Positions 13,651-22,503 of a stretch of 64,000 bases of DNA are shown here, piece by piece. Source of the DNA: an uncultured Prevotellaceae bacterium (GTDB taxonomy: Bacteria; Bacteroidota; Bacteroidia; Bacteroidales; Bacteroidaceae); assembly GCA_900318115.1 (NCBI GenBank), contig ONJJ01000002.1, positions 108,011 to 172,010 of the forward strand, in the 5' to 3' direction. A program made the translations under genes and the position numbers. The notes under the pieces were generated by a model. That model did no database searches and was not told the DNA's origin. It worked only from the letters and a program-made list of their open reading frames with translations. Positions within the stretch are counted from its first letter, which is position 1, and every line of letters begins with the position of its first letter.

Positions 13651-16343
13651 AGAAACTCCTCTCCGCACTCATAGGCCTGTGGTTTGCCGTCGCAGCCACG
13701 GCCCAACAGTCCTTTTTCTATGGCGCCAATTTACTTGGCAGTTCGCTCATCACCACCATCAGCCAGACTCCCGACGGCCTGCTGTGGGTAGGCACGGAAC
13801 GTGGCCTCTGCCGCTTCGACGGCTACCGCTTCACCCCCATTGCAGCCCCCGAGAACAGCCTGCTGCAGAGTCCTCCGGACGTCTCGGCACTCTACCCCGA
13901 CAGCGTAGGCCGCCTTTGGGTGGGCACGGCCCGTGGTCTCTTTCTCCATGACCGCGGCACGGACCGCCTGGTGCCCGTCTGCTTCCCCGACAGCCTCGAA
14001 CCCCGTGTGGTGACCGTCCGCTTGCAGCCCGACGGCCTCCTGCTGGCAGGCACCTCGGGCTATGGCTCGTTTATCGTGGATCCCGCGACTATGACTGCGC
14101 AGCCGCAGACAGGCTACATCCCTGAGGGCAACCAGGCTTTCGTCTCCGGCTGGGAACCCTCGGCCAAACTTCGGGCATTGGCGCCGGAGGGAATACCCCT
14201 CACGTGCTCCGTGCGCGATGCTGCCGGAAATGAATATGTAGGCACTCGCGGCGACGGTATCTACTGGGTGCCCGCCGGGGCCACGACCATGCAGCGGTTG
14301 GCACTAACCGTGGCCGGGTTCGACCTCAATCGCGCACGGGTGCAGGCGCTGTTCATCGACCGCCAGGGCAACCTCTGGGCTGGCTGTCAGCAGAAAGGAC
14401 TGCTGATGGTGCCCCTGCAGCGGCCACCCCTGTTCACCACTTGGAGCTTCCTCGAGCAGCACCACGAGACGGGCACCGGTGTTTCCGCCATCGTGCCGGC
14501 TGACGAGGGCGCCTCGCAGGTCGCCATCTGGTGTGCCGTGCAGGGCGATGGCATCTATGGATTCTCGTCTGAAGGGCATATCGTTGCCCATCCGTCAGCA
14601 CCTGCCGGAGCCGAGACACTGGCTCGCGACGGCGACGGGAACTACTGGCTGGGAGCCAACTATGGCCTTTGGAGCTACGAACCATCCACAGGCGCTGCAC
14701 GCCGTATGGCGTCCTTCACGTCGGAGCGCGTCAATATTATCCGCCAGATGCCCGACGGGCGTCTGGTCGTCTCTGCCTTCGGCGACGGACTCTATATTAT
14801 CAATCGGTCCACGGGGGCGGTGGAGGAGCACCTGACGATGCACGCCACCGACACCCTCGGGCGCGGCCGGTTGTCCAACGATTGGATCTACTGCCTCGAT
14901 ATCGACGGCGACGGGCGCATCTGGATGGGTACGTCCTCTGGCGTCTGCTGCTACGACCCGGCCCGCCGTAGTTTCGCCACTCATGGCTGGCGGGTGCTGG
15001 CCCCGGCGGAGCACTGCCGTGCCCTGCACGTGCTGGCTTCGGGCGACGTGCTCGTGGCGCGAGAGCGGGGTCTCTGGCGCTGGTCGCCTCGCCAGGATTT
15101 TCAGGAAGAAGCCGGCACTGAGCCGCTGCACGGGAAGAGCGTCAGCTACATCGCTGAGGATGCCCAAGGCACCCTCTGGCTGAGCACCGACGAGGGCGTA
15201 TGGAGCTGGTCACCGGAGGAACAGAAGCTGGTGGCTTACGTCGGCGTCTTCGGCTTGCGCGAGCGTGAGTTCGTGCAGGGCGCTGGCCTCCAACTGGCCG
15301 ATGGGCGCATTCTCTTCGGCACCGCCGACGGTGTCACCCTCTTCAGCCCCGACAGCCTCAGCAACATCCGCACCAGCGATGCACCTGTACAACTGACGGC
15401 CTTCGTGCTTGGCGGACAAGCTGTCAACACCCTCACTCTCAGCAACGGGCGGGCAGTCATCGACGCCCCCTTGGCAGACGCCCACCGGTTCAGCCTCAGC
15501 TACGTCGATGCAGCTTTCCGTCTGGAGTTCTCACTATTGGATTTCGCCACCGCAGGCGGGGTCTCCTTTGAGTACAGGATGCAGGGCGACGACCGCTGGC
15601 ACCAGACCGCCAAGGGCGAGAACACCATCACCTTCAGTCACCTGCCCCCGGGCACCTATAACCTGGAGGTGCGGGCCCTCTCTGCCGGAACCTATACGCC
15701 CACCCAGACTTACGTCATCGAGGTGCGTCCTCCTTGGTGGAAGACCACGCTGGCCTACTGGATCTATGCACTGATCTTCGTGGCGGGCATTGCAGCCTGT
15801 GCCTACGCCTACCAGCGTCACGTCCAGCACCAGGTCAATCGCGAGAAGTTGCATTTCCTCATGAGCGCTATCAACACGCAGGACACGCCGCTCACGCTCG
15901 ACGATATGAAACGTGCCATCAGCAGCTTTGTCCAGAGCCGCAAGCACCAGCGCAACCTCTACGGCAACAGCGCCGCCGTGGTGGATCGCCTCGACACACC
16001 CGAGGTGCGCGGCAACGACGAGGCCCTCATGGAACGCATCGTACAGAGCGTCAACCGCCACCTCGGCGACAGCGAGTTCAGCGTGGAGCAGCTATGCAGC
16101 GAGGCTGGCATCAGCCGCGCACATCTGCATCGTAAGATGAAGGAAATGACAGGAATGCCCATCACGGAGTTCATCCGCAATATCCGGCTGGAGCAGGCTG
16201 CGCGCCTGCTGCGCGAGCGCAAGTTGAACATCACTCAGGTGGCCTATACCGTAGGCTTCTCCAACCAGGGCTACTTCTCCACCGTCTTCCACAAACACTT
16301 TGGCGTCTCGCCGCGCGACTACGTGGAGCAGCAGGGCAAGTGA
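13647..16343 (+). CDS. SusR-like membrane-spanning regulator (propeller, Y_Y_Y, TM, AraC HTH)
   Basis: An 898-residue sensor-regulator. A signal peptide is followed by many two-component-regulator propeller repeats (GLLWVGTERGLCRFDG, GRLWVGTARGLFLHD, GRIWMGTSSGVCCYD), then a Y_Y_Y-type domain (about 600-690), one membrane helix (about 699-721), and after a linker of about 80 residues an AraC-type HTH (about 800-898: DSEFSVEQLCSEAGISRAHL, VAYTVGFSNQGYFSTVFHKH). Histidine kinase and receiver domains of the usual hybrid two-component systems are absent, so the layout is that of SusR: a periplasmic ligand sensed directly by a membrane-bound DNA-binding protein. Its ATG overlaps the GH27 stop, so it probably controls this glycosidase locus. 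Its 3' end overlaps the convergent acyltransferase gene by 25 bases. Confidence 0.85.
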   Translation: MKKLLSALIGLWFAVAATAQQSFFYGANLLGSSLITTISQTPDGLLWVGTERGLCRFDGYRFTPIAAPENSLLQSPPDVSALYPDSVGRLWVGTARGLFLHDRGTDRLVPVCFPDSLEPRVVTVRLQPDGLLLAGTSGYGSFIVDPATMTAQPQTGYIPEGNQAFVSGWEPSAKLRALAPEGIPLTCSVRDAAGNEYVGTRGDGIYWVPAGATTMQRLALTVAGFDLNRARVQALFIDRQGNLWAGCQQKGLLMVPLQRPPLFTTWSFLEQHHETGTGVSAIVPADEGASQVAIWCAVQGDGIYGFSSEGHIVAHPSAPAGAETLARDGDGNYWLGANYGLWSYEPSTGAARRMASFTSERVNIIRQMPDGRLVVSAFGDGLYIINRSTGAVEEHLTMHATDTLGRGRLSNDWIYCLDIDGDGRIWMGTSSGVCCYDPARRSFATHGWRVLAPAEHCRALHVLASGDVLVARERGLWRWSPRQDFQEEAGTEPLHGKSVSYIAEDAQGTLWLSTDEGVWSWSPEEQKLVAYVGVFGLREREFVQGAGLQLADGRILFGTADGVTLFSPDSLSNIRTSDAPVQLTAFVLGGQAVNTLTLSNGRAVIDAPLADAHRFSLSYVDAAFRLEFSLLDFATAGGVSFEYRMQGDDRWHQTAKGENTITFSHLPPGTYNLEVRALSAGTYTPTQTYVIEVRPPWWKTTLAYWIYALIFVAGIAACAYAYQRHVQHQVNREKLHFLMSAINTQDTPLTLDDMKRAISSFVQSRKHQRNLYGNSAAVVDRLDTPEVRGNDEALMERIVQSVNRHLGDSEFSVEQLCSEAGISRAHLHRKMKEMTGMPITEFIRNIRLEQAARLLRERKLNITQVAYTVGFSNQGYFSTVFHKHFGVSPRDYVEQQGK

Positions 16344-17323
16344 TTGTCCACCCAGGCTCCCAGTCTTCGCGTCCAGCGGTCCATGAGCAGCCGGCGCACG
16401 GTCTCAATGATGAACGCGGCCACGAGTGTGACTACGACAGCCGCTGCCAGAAATATCCAGATCTGCAGTTCTTCGGTGCGACCTTCGTAGTAGGGTCGCA
16501 GCAGTCGTAGTACAGCCCAGTTCGAGAGGTACAGCGGGAAAGCCAAACTGCCCAGCCAGTTGGCGGCAGTGTTGCTCAGCGGGTGTCGTTCCGTCCAACA
16601 GAGTGCCGCCAGCGCTCCCATGGCCATCAGCACATTGTTGTCCTTGCAGAGCACGATGGTGGCGTTGGGGTGGATGCAACCGGCTACGTAGCTGCCTGCA
16701 AGTGCAACCACGAAACAGCCCGCCAGCACCTTGCCGCAGTTGAAGTACAGCCAGTCAGGGCAGCCGTAGCGATCCACGTATCGGCCCACGAGATAGGCCG
16801 TCAGCAGGTTTGCCAGACCCTTGCCCTCCGCATCGCCTGTCAAGGGGTGTTGCAGCAGGGTGGGGCAGAGGATGAAGCAGCAGATGAGCATCCCTAACAT
16901 CCATTCTACCTCTCGCTGCGAGAGCACAACGAACAGGCGGTTCAGCACCGGTGAGAGGCAGAAGATGATCAGGTAGTACGACAGGAACCACCAACGGAGC
17001 GACGTCACGGGCGTCAGTGCCCTGTACACTAATTGTGCCGACGGCTCGGCACCCAGAAGCAGGTCTGCGCCTGTGGCGATGAAAGAATAGAACAGGGTTA
17101 TCAGCCACAGCGTGAACAACTTGGACCAGCGGAAATGAATACCGAAATAGCCCGAGATGAGCATGAACGTCGTCACACCCATATTGCCGATGGCGTTCAC
17201 CGCCGTCAGTCCCAGTCGGTTCCACTCGTTCGTGGTTCCCAGCAGGCACCCCACGGCGTGCATCGCTACGATGAGTACGATGGCCACGATACGGAGTACT
17301 TCATAATTCGACTTACGAGACAT
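16319..17323 (-). CDS. Acyltransferase family 3 membrane protein
   Basis: 334 residues with about ten hydrophobic segments. The N-terminus MSRKSNYEVLRIVAIVLIVAMHA carries the R...H pattern of the acyltransferase-3 (OafA/NodX/YrhL) family, integral inner-membrane enzymes that O-acylate surface polysaccharides or other glycans. The last 25 bases overlap the end of the convergent regulator gene on the other strand. The actual acceptor cannot be told from sequence. Confidence 0.8.
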   Translation of the reverse strand: MSRKSNYEVLRIVAIVLIVAMHAVGCLLGTTNEWNRLGLTAVNAIGNMGVTTFMLISGYFGIHFRWSKLFTLWLITLFYSFIATGADLLLGAEPSAQLVYRALTPVTSLRWWFLSYYLIIFCLSPVLNRLFVVLSQREVEWMLGMLICCFILCPTLLQHPLTGDAEGKGLANLLTAYLVGRYVDRYGCPDWLYFNCGKVLAGCFVVALAGSYVAGCIHPNATIVLCKDNNVLMAMGALAALCWTERHPLSNTAANWLGSLAFPLYLSNWAVLRLLRPYYEGRTEELQIWIFLAAAVVVTLVAAFIIETVRRLLMDRWTRRLGAWVDNHLPCCST

Positions 17324-17411
17324 AGGGATTTACGGATTTACAAATTGAACCTTGAATCTTGCGCTCGACCTTTGGTCGCTTGATACTTCAAGCACCCTCA
17401 CTCCTGCCTCG

Positions 17412-18116
17412 CTACATGAACAAGAAAATGGCAGGCGTCTTGGAGAGGTCGGGCAGTTGTCGGTGCCGCCATTCCGCCACGGTGTGTGTCCGAATCCATT
17501 CTTGCTCGGTCGTGATACCTGCCGCCACGCAGATGCGAGTCTGCGGTCGCAGGGTCTGGCACAGCGTCTCGAAAAGTTTCTGGTTGCGATAGGGTGTCTC
17601 GATGAACAACTGTGTCTGGTGTTCTTGCTGTGCCCGCAGCTCCAGCACTTTCAGCCGCTTGATGCGTTCGGCGGGATCGATGGGCAGGTAGCCGTGGAAG
17701 GCGAAGCTCTGCCCGTTGAGGCCCGAGGCCATGACCGCCAGAATCATCGACGACGGTCCTACCAACGGCACCACCTGCAGCCCTCGTCGCTGTGCTATGG
17801 CCACGAGGTCAGCTCCCGGGTCGGCCACGGCAGGGCACCCCGCCTCGGAAATCATGCCCATCGGTTCACCCTGCTCCAGCGGACGCAGGTACTCGCCGAA
17901 GCGAGCAGCATCGGCATGTTTTCCCATCGGATAAAACGTCAGGTCATCGATATTGATGTCGCGGTCCACGCGTTTCAGGAATCGGCGCGCCGAGCGCACT
18001 TCCTCCACGATAAAGTGGCGGATTCCAAGAATCACTTCGCGGTTGTAGGCTGGCAACACACGTTCCTGCGGCGTGTCGCCCAATTCAACGGGTATGAGAT
18101 AGAGGGCAGGGGACAT
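17412..18116 (-). CDS. RsmI-like tetrapyrrole-methylase-fold SAM methyltransferase
   Basis: 234 residues. MSPALYLIPVELGDTP, EQGEPMGMISEAGCPAVADPGADLV and VVPLVGPSSMILAVMASGLNGQSFAFHGYLP are the glycine-rich SAM-binding and active-site blocks of the RsmI branch of the tetrapyrrole methylases, which 2'-O-methylate C1402 of 16S rRNA. The protein is shorter than RsmI (about 280 residues) and lacks its C-terminal extension, so it may be the second, shorter paralogue seen in many Bacteroidetes rather than RsmI itself. It lies 15 bases after the GldB-like gene and is probably cotranscribed with it. Confidence 0.75.
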   Translation of the reverse strand: MSPALYLIPVELGDTPQERVLPAYNREVILGIRHFIVEEVRSARRFLKRVDRDINIDDLTFYPMGKHADAARFGEYLRPLEQGEPMGMISEAGCPAVADPGADLVAIAQRRGLQVVPLVGPSSMILAVMASGLNGQSFAFHGYLPIDPAERIKRLKVLELRAQQEHQTQLFIETPYRNQKLFETLCQTLRPQTRICVAAGITTEQEWIRTHTVAEWRHRQLPDLSKTPAIFLFM

Positions 18117-18131
18117 TCGATACTTATTTTC

Positions 18132-18743
18132 TTATTTCCTGGCCTGCAGATAGGTGCTCACGGCATCTGTTACGATGGCGCTGCGCTGCATCTGGCGTCG
18201 CTGTTCCGCGGTATAGAACTCCTGATATAGCGGGAAGTCGGCACCGAGGTATTTGTCCAGGCTGATTCCTAAGAGACTGTCGTTAACCACGATACTCTGT
18301 CCGAGACAGGATATTTGGGTATAGACGCGCGGTGCCCGGAAGGAGGGATCCTGCTTCTTGAGCTCCTCGAAGACCCGCGTGAAATCGCGCTCCAGGTCGC
18401 TCACGTCAGTGTACTGTCGGTGCACTTCGTCCAGCAAGACCTGCACCGTGCTGTCTAAGTAGTATTGCCGCAGTTCACGTTCCACGTTCGGGTCGTCCAC
18501 TTCGCCCAGTTCCAGCACATCTTCTATGAGCATCTTTGTTTGCTGCGGGAACTCCGTGTTCATCCGATGCAGAGCCGTGCCGCTGCCCAGCGACACGTAT
18601 TCATCCAGCACCCAGTCGAAGCGCTCGATGTGTACCGTCGCCTCTTCTCTGCCGTTGCGCATCATGCGCCATCCCCAGAGCCCAACAGCGCAGGCTGCTA
18701 TGAGGAGCAGAATCATGCAGAAAAGGACGTGTCGTCGCTTCAT
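18132..18743 (-). CDS. GldB-like protein
   Basis: 203 residues with one N-terminal hydrophobic segment (CMILLLIAACAVGLWGW) that may be an anchor or lipoprotein-type signal. HIERFDWVLDEY, FRAPRVYTQISCLGQSIVVNDSLLGISLDKYLG and ADFPLYQEFY match the GldB family, first described in gliding motility of Flavobacterium. Full-length GldB has about 320 residues, so this is a short form. Nothing else for gliding or the type IX secretion system is nearby, so a motility role is not implied. First gene of a two-gene operon with the methylase. Confidence 0.65.
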   Translation of the reverse strand: MKRRHVLFCMILLLIAACAVGLWGWRMMRNGREEATVHIERFDWVLDEYVSLGSGTALHRMNTEFPQQTKMLIEDVLELGEVDDPNVERELRQYYLDSTVQVLLDEVHRQYTDVSDLERDFTRVFEELKKQDPSFRAPRVYTQISCLGQSIVVNDSLLGISLDKYLGADFPLYQEFYTAEQRRQMQRSAIVTDAVSTYLQARK

Positions 18744-18773
18744 TTAACTCTTTATCTTTGTTAAAATTCGCCG

Positions 18774-18805
18774 CAAAGATAGTAAAAAGTTGTTTAACCG
18801 CCAAA
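18774..18805 (-). promoter_or_regulatory. Promoter of the gldB-like/methylase pair
   Basis: Minus strand TTTG (18802-18805), 20 bases, TATCTTTG (18774-18781): an exact match to the Bacteroidetes -33/-7 consensus. Start of transcription expected near 18767, 24 bases before the ATG. Confidence 0.85.
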
Positions 18806-19110
18806 CAAAATGCTAAAAAACTTAAATTACAGGTACCTCTTTGACCAAATAATCTCATGAATCATCGCATATCGCCCCGTTCTTGCGCTGATAAAAAGAG
18901 AAAGTAGCGCTGCTCCGGGTACGTTCTTTATAGTTATTTATTATTTCTTTAGGACACGGAAGCGCCGAGAGAAAAACGATAGCTCAGTGTCTCTGTGCCT
19001 CTGTGTTCTAAAAAGATTCAGAATCGTAAATACCCTCACGCGCTTAACCTCGATTGCTTCGACTAAGTAGAACTTGTCTTGCACTCTCGGAGTGCTGAAA
19101 AGTCAGCTTC
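18806..19110. other. Intergenic stretch without a recognised feature
   Basis: Beyond the gldB-like promoter the sequence is non-coding in all frames over useful lengths. Only a small hairpin GCACTC-TCG-GAGTGC at 19081-19095 was seen. Confidence 0.5.
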
Positions 19111-19111
19111 A

Positions 19112-19132
19112 AAAACGATACTCAATCGTTTT
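19112..19132 (-). terminator. Terminator of the steroid-reductase-like gene
   Basis: AAAACGAT (19112-19119) pairs with ATCGTTTT (19125-19132) around a 5-base loop, and the minus-strand copy ends in a run of T. It sits 29 bases after the stop at 19161. Confidence 0.5.
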
Positions 19133-19160
19133 CCTCGCAGCCGCCGTATATTCGTAAATC

Positions 19161-19925
19161 CTAATACACAAATGGTATTATACGCTTTCGCGAACCTACG
19201 GCGGCGCCGAACTCAGCGCGATACCTCTTGTGAATAGCATGCGCGCGAGGGACGAGGTTGGCGGCTGTCCAGATGGGGAAAACCCAGGCCACGAGGGTGC
19301 CGGCAGCCAAGGCGAAGCCCGTCCACTCGACCAGCTCGCCGAAGTAGTTCGCGCTGGTGACGTAGCGGTAGAGGCCGCGCGAGGGGAGGTAGTGGCGCGT
19401 GTCGCCGGGCTTGCGCAGATGGCGGATGACGTGGTCAGAATGTAGGTTGACGGCCATACCCGCGATGAAGAGGGCGATGCCCGTCAGGGAGTTCCAGCGA
19501 AGCAGGTAGGCCGCCCCCTCGGAGTATGCCTCGCTGGGGAACCAGTAGAGACCGCCCCCTTGCAGCACACCGTTGAGTACATTGAAGGTGATGCCCATCA
19601 GGACGATGGCTACCGGCATCCTGCTGCGCCCCGCCATCAGCCACGGAAAGACGAAGCTGCGCTGGAAGTAGTGCACCTCAAACAGCAGCAGAAACACCAG
19701 CTGCGGCAGCTGCAGGCTGGCACCGCTCGTCCACCAGATGGCCAGCATCACGAAGAAGACGGGAGCCTCCATCAGTGTCCATGCCACGCGGTTGTCCAGC
19801 GCAGGACCCCAGCGGCGGGAGGTGAACTGGCCGTAGCCGGCAGTGACGAAATAGAGTGAGATGAAGACGACCGCGGCCAGGGCGAGCATAGCGTAGGTGA
19901 GGAGGCTGAAGGTCTGTGGGGTCAT
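19161..19925 (-). CDS. Steroid 5-alpha-reductase-like integral membrane protein
   Basis: 254 residues from the ATG at 19925, with about six hydrophobic helices. The C-terminal half (VNLHSDHVIRHLRKPGDTRHYLPSRGLYRYVTSANYFGELVEWTGFAL, with PRAHAIHKRY near the end) matches the 3-oxo-5-alpha-steroid 4-dehydrogenase/DUF1295 family, NADPH-dependent reductases of steroids or polyprenols; the bacterial substrate is not known. A frame extends to 20003, but the promoter at 19961-19991 places the transcript start inside that extension, so 19925 is preferred. Confidence 0.75.
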   Translation of the reverse strand: MTPQTFSLLTYAMLALAAVVFISLYFVTAGYGQFTSRRWGPALDNRVAWTLMEAPVFFVMLAIWWTSGASLQLPQLVFLLLFEVHYFQRSFVFPWLMAGRSRMPVAIVLMGITFNVLNGVLQGGGLYWFPSEAYSEGAAYLLRWNSLTGIALFIAGMAVNLHSDHVIRHLRKPGDTRHYLPSRGLYRYVTSANYFGELVEWTGFALAAGTLVAWVFPIWTAANLVPRAHAIHKRYRAEFGAAVGSRKRIIPFVY

Positions 19926-19960
19926 GGGGCGGGGGAGGGTTGGTCTTGTGAAATGGTCCG

Positions 19961-19991
19961 CAAAAATACGTCTTTTCGGCGATGTGACCAA
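19961..19991 (-). promoter_or_regulatory. Promoter of the steroid-reductase-like gene
   Basis: Minus strand TTG (19989-19991), 20 bases, TATTTTTG (19961-19968). It decides the start codon at 19925. Confidence 0.6.
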
Positions 19992-20018
19992 GGAAAAAGA
20001 CAAAAAATGCCAAAATAT

Positions 20019-20049
20019 TTTGTTCGTAACAAAGAAATACCTACTTTTG
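20019..20049 (+). promoter_or_regulatory. Promoter of the kinase-like/K+ channel pair
   Basis: TTTG (20019-20022), 19 bases, TACTTTTG (20042-20049). Transcription should begin near 20056, just before the ATG at 20074. Confidence 0.8.
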
Positions 20050-20073
20050 CGCTACGAAACCAAAAACGAAAGA

Positions 20074-21579
20074 ATGACGATGAGAAAAAACTTTCTGATT
20101 GTACTTGTGAATCTGCTGCTCTGCTGTGCTGCCGTGGGCGCGCAGGAAGCAGCCAAAAGCGATCTGCAACAGCGCGCCGAAGCTGTCAACGTGAAGGATA
20201 ATATCGCCCAGGCGCGTTCTCTCTATATCCGTGCCTTTGAGGATTATGCCAATAAAGGACAGATGCAGCAGGCCGTGGAGTGCGGTGCCAAGGGTGCCGC
20301 GCTGTACTACAAGGAGAATTTCTATAAGGAAGCTTTCGACCTGCTGCGCCGCATCGACGCCAGCATCCTCAATTCCCAGACCGCCGACAAGTCAGCCCTG
20401 CAGTACTACGTGACGAAGGAACGGCTGCAGATGTACATGAAGCTGCGCAAGAGCGCCAGTGCTCAGGACCAGCTGGCCATCATGGACCGCGAGGCTGCCG
20501 CCACCAAGGACGAACGGGTGAAGGACGACCTGCTCTATACCAAGGCCGTTTACTACTACACCTTCGGGATGAACGAGAAGGGCAACGCAGTCTTCGGCGA
20601 GATGACCAGCCGGCTGACGGCCTCGAAGGCCTACGACAAGGTGGATGACGCCTACCAGACGCTGATTGCCAACGGGCGCCGCTCGGGCAACTCGAATATG
20701 GTGGCTCAGGCCTACAGCAGCTACATTGCGTGGAAGGACTCTGTCAGCGAACTCAAGCGTGCAGACGAAGTGGGAGCCCTGAAGAAGCAGATACAGGAGG
20801 GCGAGGCCACCATTGCCGAGCGCGACAGTTCGCTGAAGGCGCGGGCAGCCGTCATTACCGGGCTGGGAGTCCTCTCTGCCATTCTGGCTGCAGCCCTGGT
20901 GCTGGGTCTGCTCGTGCTGTTGCGTTTCATCGTCCTGACGCGCAAGCAGCGGAAGACCATCCGCCAGGCCAACGAGAACAACGCCCTGAAGGCCAAGTTC
21001 ATCAGCAATATTTCTGCCCAGCTGGAACCTACGCTGAAGAAACTCAACAGCGGCCAGCCGGAGGTGCGGGCACTGCTGGATTTCTCAAGCCATATCCAGA
21101 CCCTCTCGCAGCTGGAGCGCACCGATATCGAGGTTCCGCAGCTGGAGGACACCCAGATACCGCAGTTCTGCGAGGCCGTGGCCGCCGAGGTGCGTCCGCA
21201 GATCAAGAGCAGTGTACACCTGAAGGTCGACGTGCCCCACATGAGCGCGCCCCTCTGCCGCGAATACGTTCATCACATCCTGCACCACCTGCTGAGCAAC
21301 GCTGCCCTCTACACCCCCGAGGAAGGGCATATCACCCTGGAATTCAAGAAACGAGGTCCCCACAAGCTGCAGTTCATCGTTTCGAACACAGGTTCGGCCA
21401 TCCCCGAGGAGAAGCGCGAGGATGTCTTCAAGCCTTTCCTCGAAATCCACGACCTCACAGAGGGCGACGGCCTGGGACTGCCCATCTGCCGCCAGATGGC
21501 GCTGTGCATGAATGGCGACCTGAATATCGATCCGCAATTCACCCGCGGCACCCGTTTCGTACTTGACCTGCAAGTGTAA
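20074..21579 (+). CDS. Histidine-kinase-like sensor lacking the phospho-acceptor histidine
   Basis: 501 residues from the ATG at 20074 (signal peptide RKNFLIVLVNLLLCCAAVGAQ). The exported part is helical and TPR-like (about 30-240); a membrane helix spans about 257-286. The expected H-box reads KFISNISAQLEPTL (308-321): A315 stands where histidine kinases have the phosphorylated His. The ATPase domain keeps an N-box (LLSNAALYTPEEG, N409), a G1 variant (NTGSAIP) and G2 (EGDGLGLPIC). It may be a pseudokinase or act through another route. The frame extends upstream to 19897, but the promoter at 20019-20049 excludes that start. It lies 10 bases before the channel gene and there is no response regulator nearby. 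Confidence 0.8.
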   Translation: MTMRKNFLIVLVNLLLCCAAVGAQEAAKSDLQQRAEAVNVKDNIAQARSLYIRAFEDYANKGQMQQAVECGAKGAALYYKENFYKEAFDLLRRIDASILNSQTADKSALQYYVTKERLQMYMKLRKSASAQDQLAIMDREAAATKDERVKDDLLYTKAVYYYTFGMNEKGNAVFGEMTSRLTASKAYDKVDDAYQTLIANGRRSGNSNMVAQAYSSYIAWKDSVSELKRADEVGALKKQIQEGEATIAERDSSLKARAAVITGLGVLSAILAAALVLGLLVLLRFIVLTRKQRKTIRQANENNALKAKFISNISAQLEPTLKKLNSGQPEVRALLDFSSHIQTLSQLERTDIEVPQLEDTQIPQFCEAVAAEVRPQIKSSVHLKVDVPHMSAPLCREYVHHILHHLLSNAALYTPEEGHITLEFKKRGPHKLQFIVSNTGSAIPEEKREDVFKPFLEIHDLTEGDGLGLPICRQMALCMNGDLNIDPQFTRGTRFVLDLQV

Positions 21580-21589
21580 ATAAGAAGCT

Positions 21590-22405
21590 ATGGAGGAACA
21601 CCGACCGACCCGGCGCGAACAGCTGCGCGACATCTTCTTCAACGACGACACCCGCCTCGGGCGCGCCTTTGATATCGGCGTACTGGTGGCCATCGTGCTC
21701 TCGCTGCTCATCCTCTTTGTAGAGAGCATGCCGGAGCTGCATCCTACGTTGCGGTTGGTGTTGAACGTGCTCGAGGGATTGCTCACCGTGGTCTTCACCG
21801 CCGAGTACGCCCTGCGTCTGTACTGTGCCGAGAGCCGTCGCGGCTACGCCCTCTCGCTGTGGGGCATCATCGACCTCATCGCCGTGTTGCCGCCCTACCT
21901 CTCCTTCTTCCTGCCCGGGGCCCGCTATATGCTGGTGCTGCGTGCCGTGCGTTTCCTGCGCATCTTCCGCATCTTCCGCCTCTTCGCGTTCATCAACGAG
22001 GGCCATCTGCTGCTGCGTGCCGTGGGCAAGAGTATGCACAAGATTGCCGTTTATTTCCTCTTCGTGCTGGTGCTCACCTGCGTGCTCGGCACCCTGATGT
22101 ATATCATCGAGTCCACCCAACCGGACTCAGCCTTCACGGATATCGGCACCAGTATCTATTGGGCCATCACGACGTTGAGCACCGTGGGCTACGGCGACAT
22201 CACCCCCGTCACAAATCTCGGCCGTCTGCTCAGCGGGTTCATCATGTTGCTGGGCTATACCATCATCGCCATCCCCACGGGCATCGTCAGTGCCAGCTTC
22301 ATTGACGAGTCGCGCGAGCCGGCACGCGAAGGACGCTGTCCGCGGTGCGACTCCAAGGTGCGCAAGTCCGACCGCTACTGCTCCCACTGCGGCGAGAAGC
22401 TGTGA
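21590..22405 (+). CDS. Voltage-gated potassium channel with C-terminal zinc ribbon
   Basis: 271 residues with six membrane segments and a pore loop. The selectivity filter is TVGYGD (198-203). The S4 helix has arginines at every third position (R118, R121, R124, R127, R130), typical of voltage sensors. The extreme C-terminus CPRCDSKVRKSDRYCSHC has two CxxC pairs (C250/C253, C264/C267) predicting a small zinc ribbon. It conducts K+ across the inner membrane. Operon partner of the kinase-like gene 10 bases upstream. Confidence 0.9.
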   Translation: MEEHRPTRREQLRDIFFNDDTRLGRAFDIGVLVAIVLSLLILFVESMPELHPTLRLVLNVLEGLLTVVFTAEYALRLYCAESRRGYALSLWGIIDLIAVLPPYLSFFLPGARYMLVLRAVRFLRIFRIFRLFAFINEGHLLLRAVGKSMHKIAVYFLFVLVLTCVLGTLMYIIESTQPDSAFTDIGTSIYWAITTLSTVGYGDITPVTNLGRLLSGFIMLLGYTIIAIPTGIVSASFIDESREPAREGRCPRCDSKVRKSDRYCSHCGEKL

Positions 22406-22453
22406 ACGCCGCCTTTTTCTTCTCGCACAACGGATTATCCGAATTTATACTAC

Positions 22454-22485
22454 GAGGGCTGCCGAGACATATCTTGGCAGCCCTC
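22454..22485. terminator. Bidirectional terminator
   Basis: GAGGGCTGCC (22454-22463) and GGCAGCCCTC (22476-22485) form a perfect 10-bp stem with a 12-base loop, between the channel gene and the convergent ATPase gene. Confidence 0.75.
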
Positions 22486-22503
22486 TCTTTCGACTTCTTC
22501 TGC

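Noticed and set aside
11503-13668. Minus-strand ORF of 721 codons
   Set aside because: Antisense shadow of the GH27 gene.
18806-19110. tRNA or other RNA gene in the 300-base gap
   Set aside because: No cloverleaf, T-loop (GTTCRA) or CCA end found on either strand.
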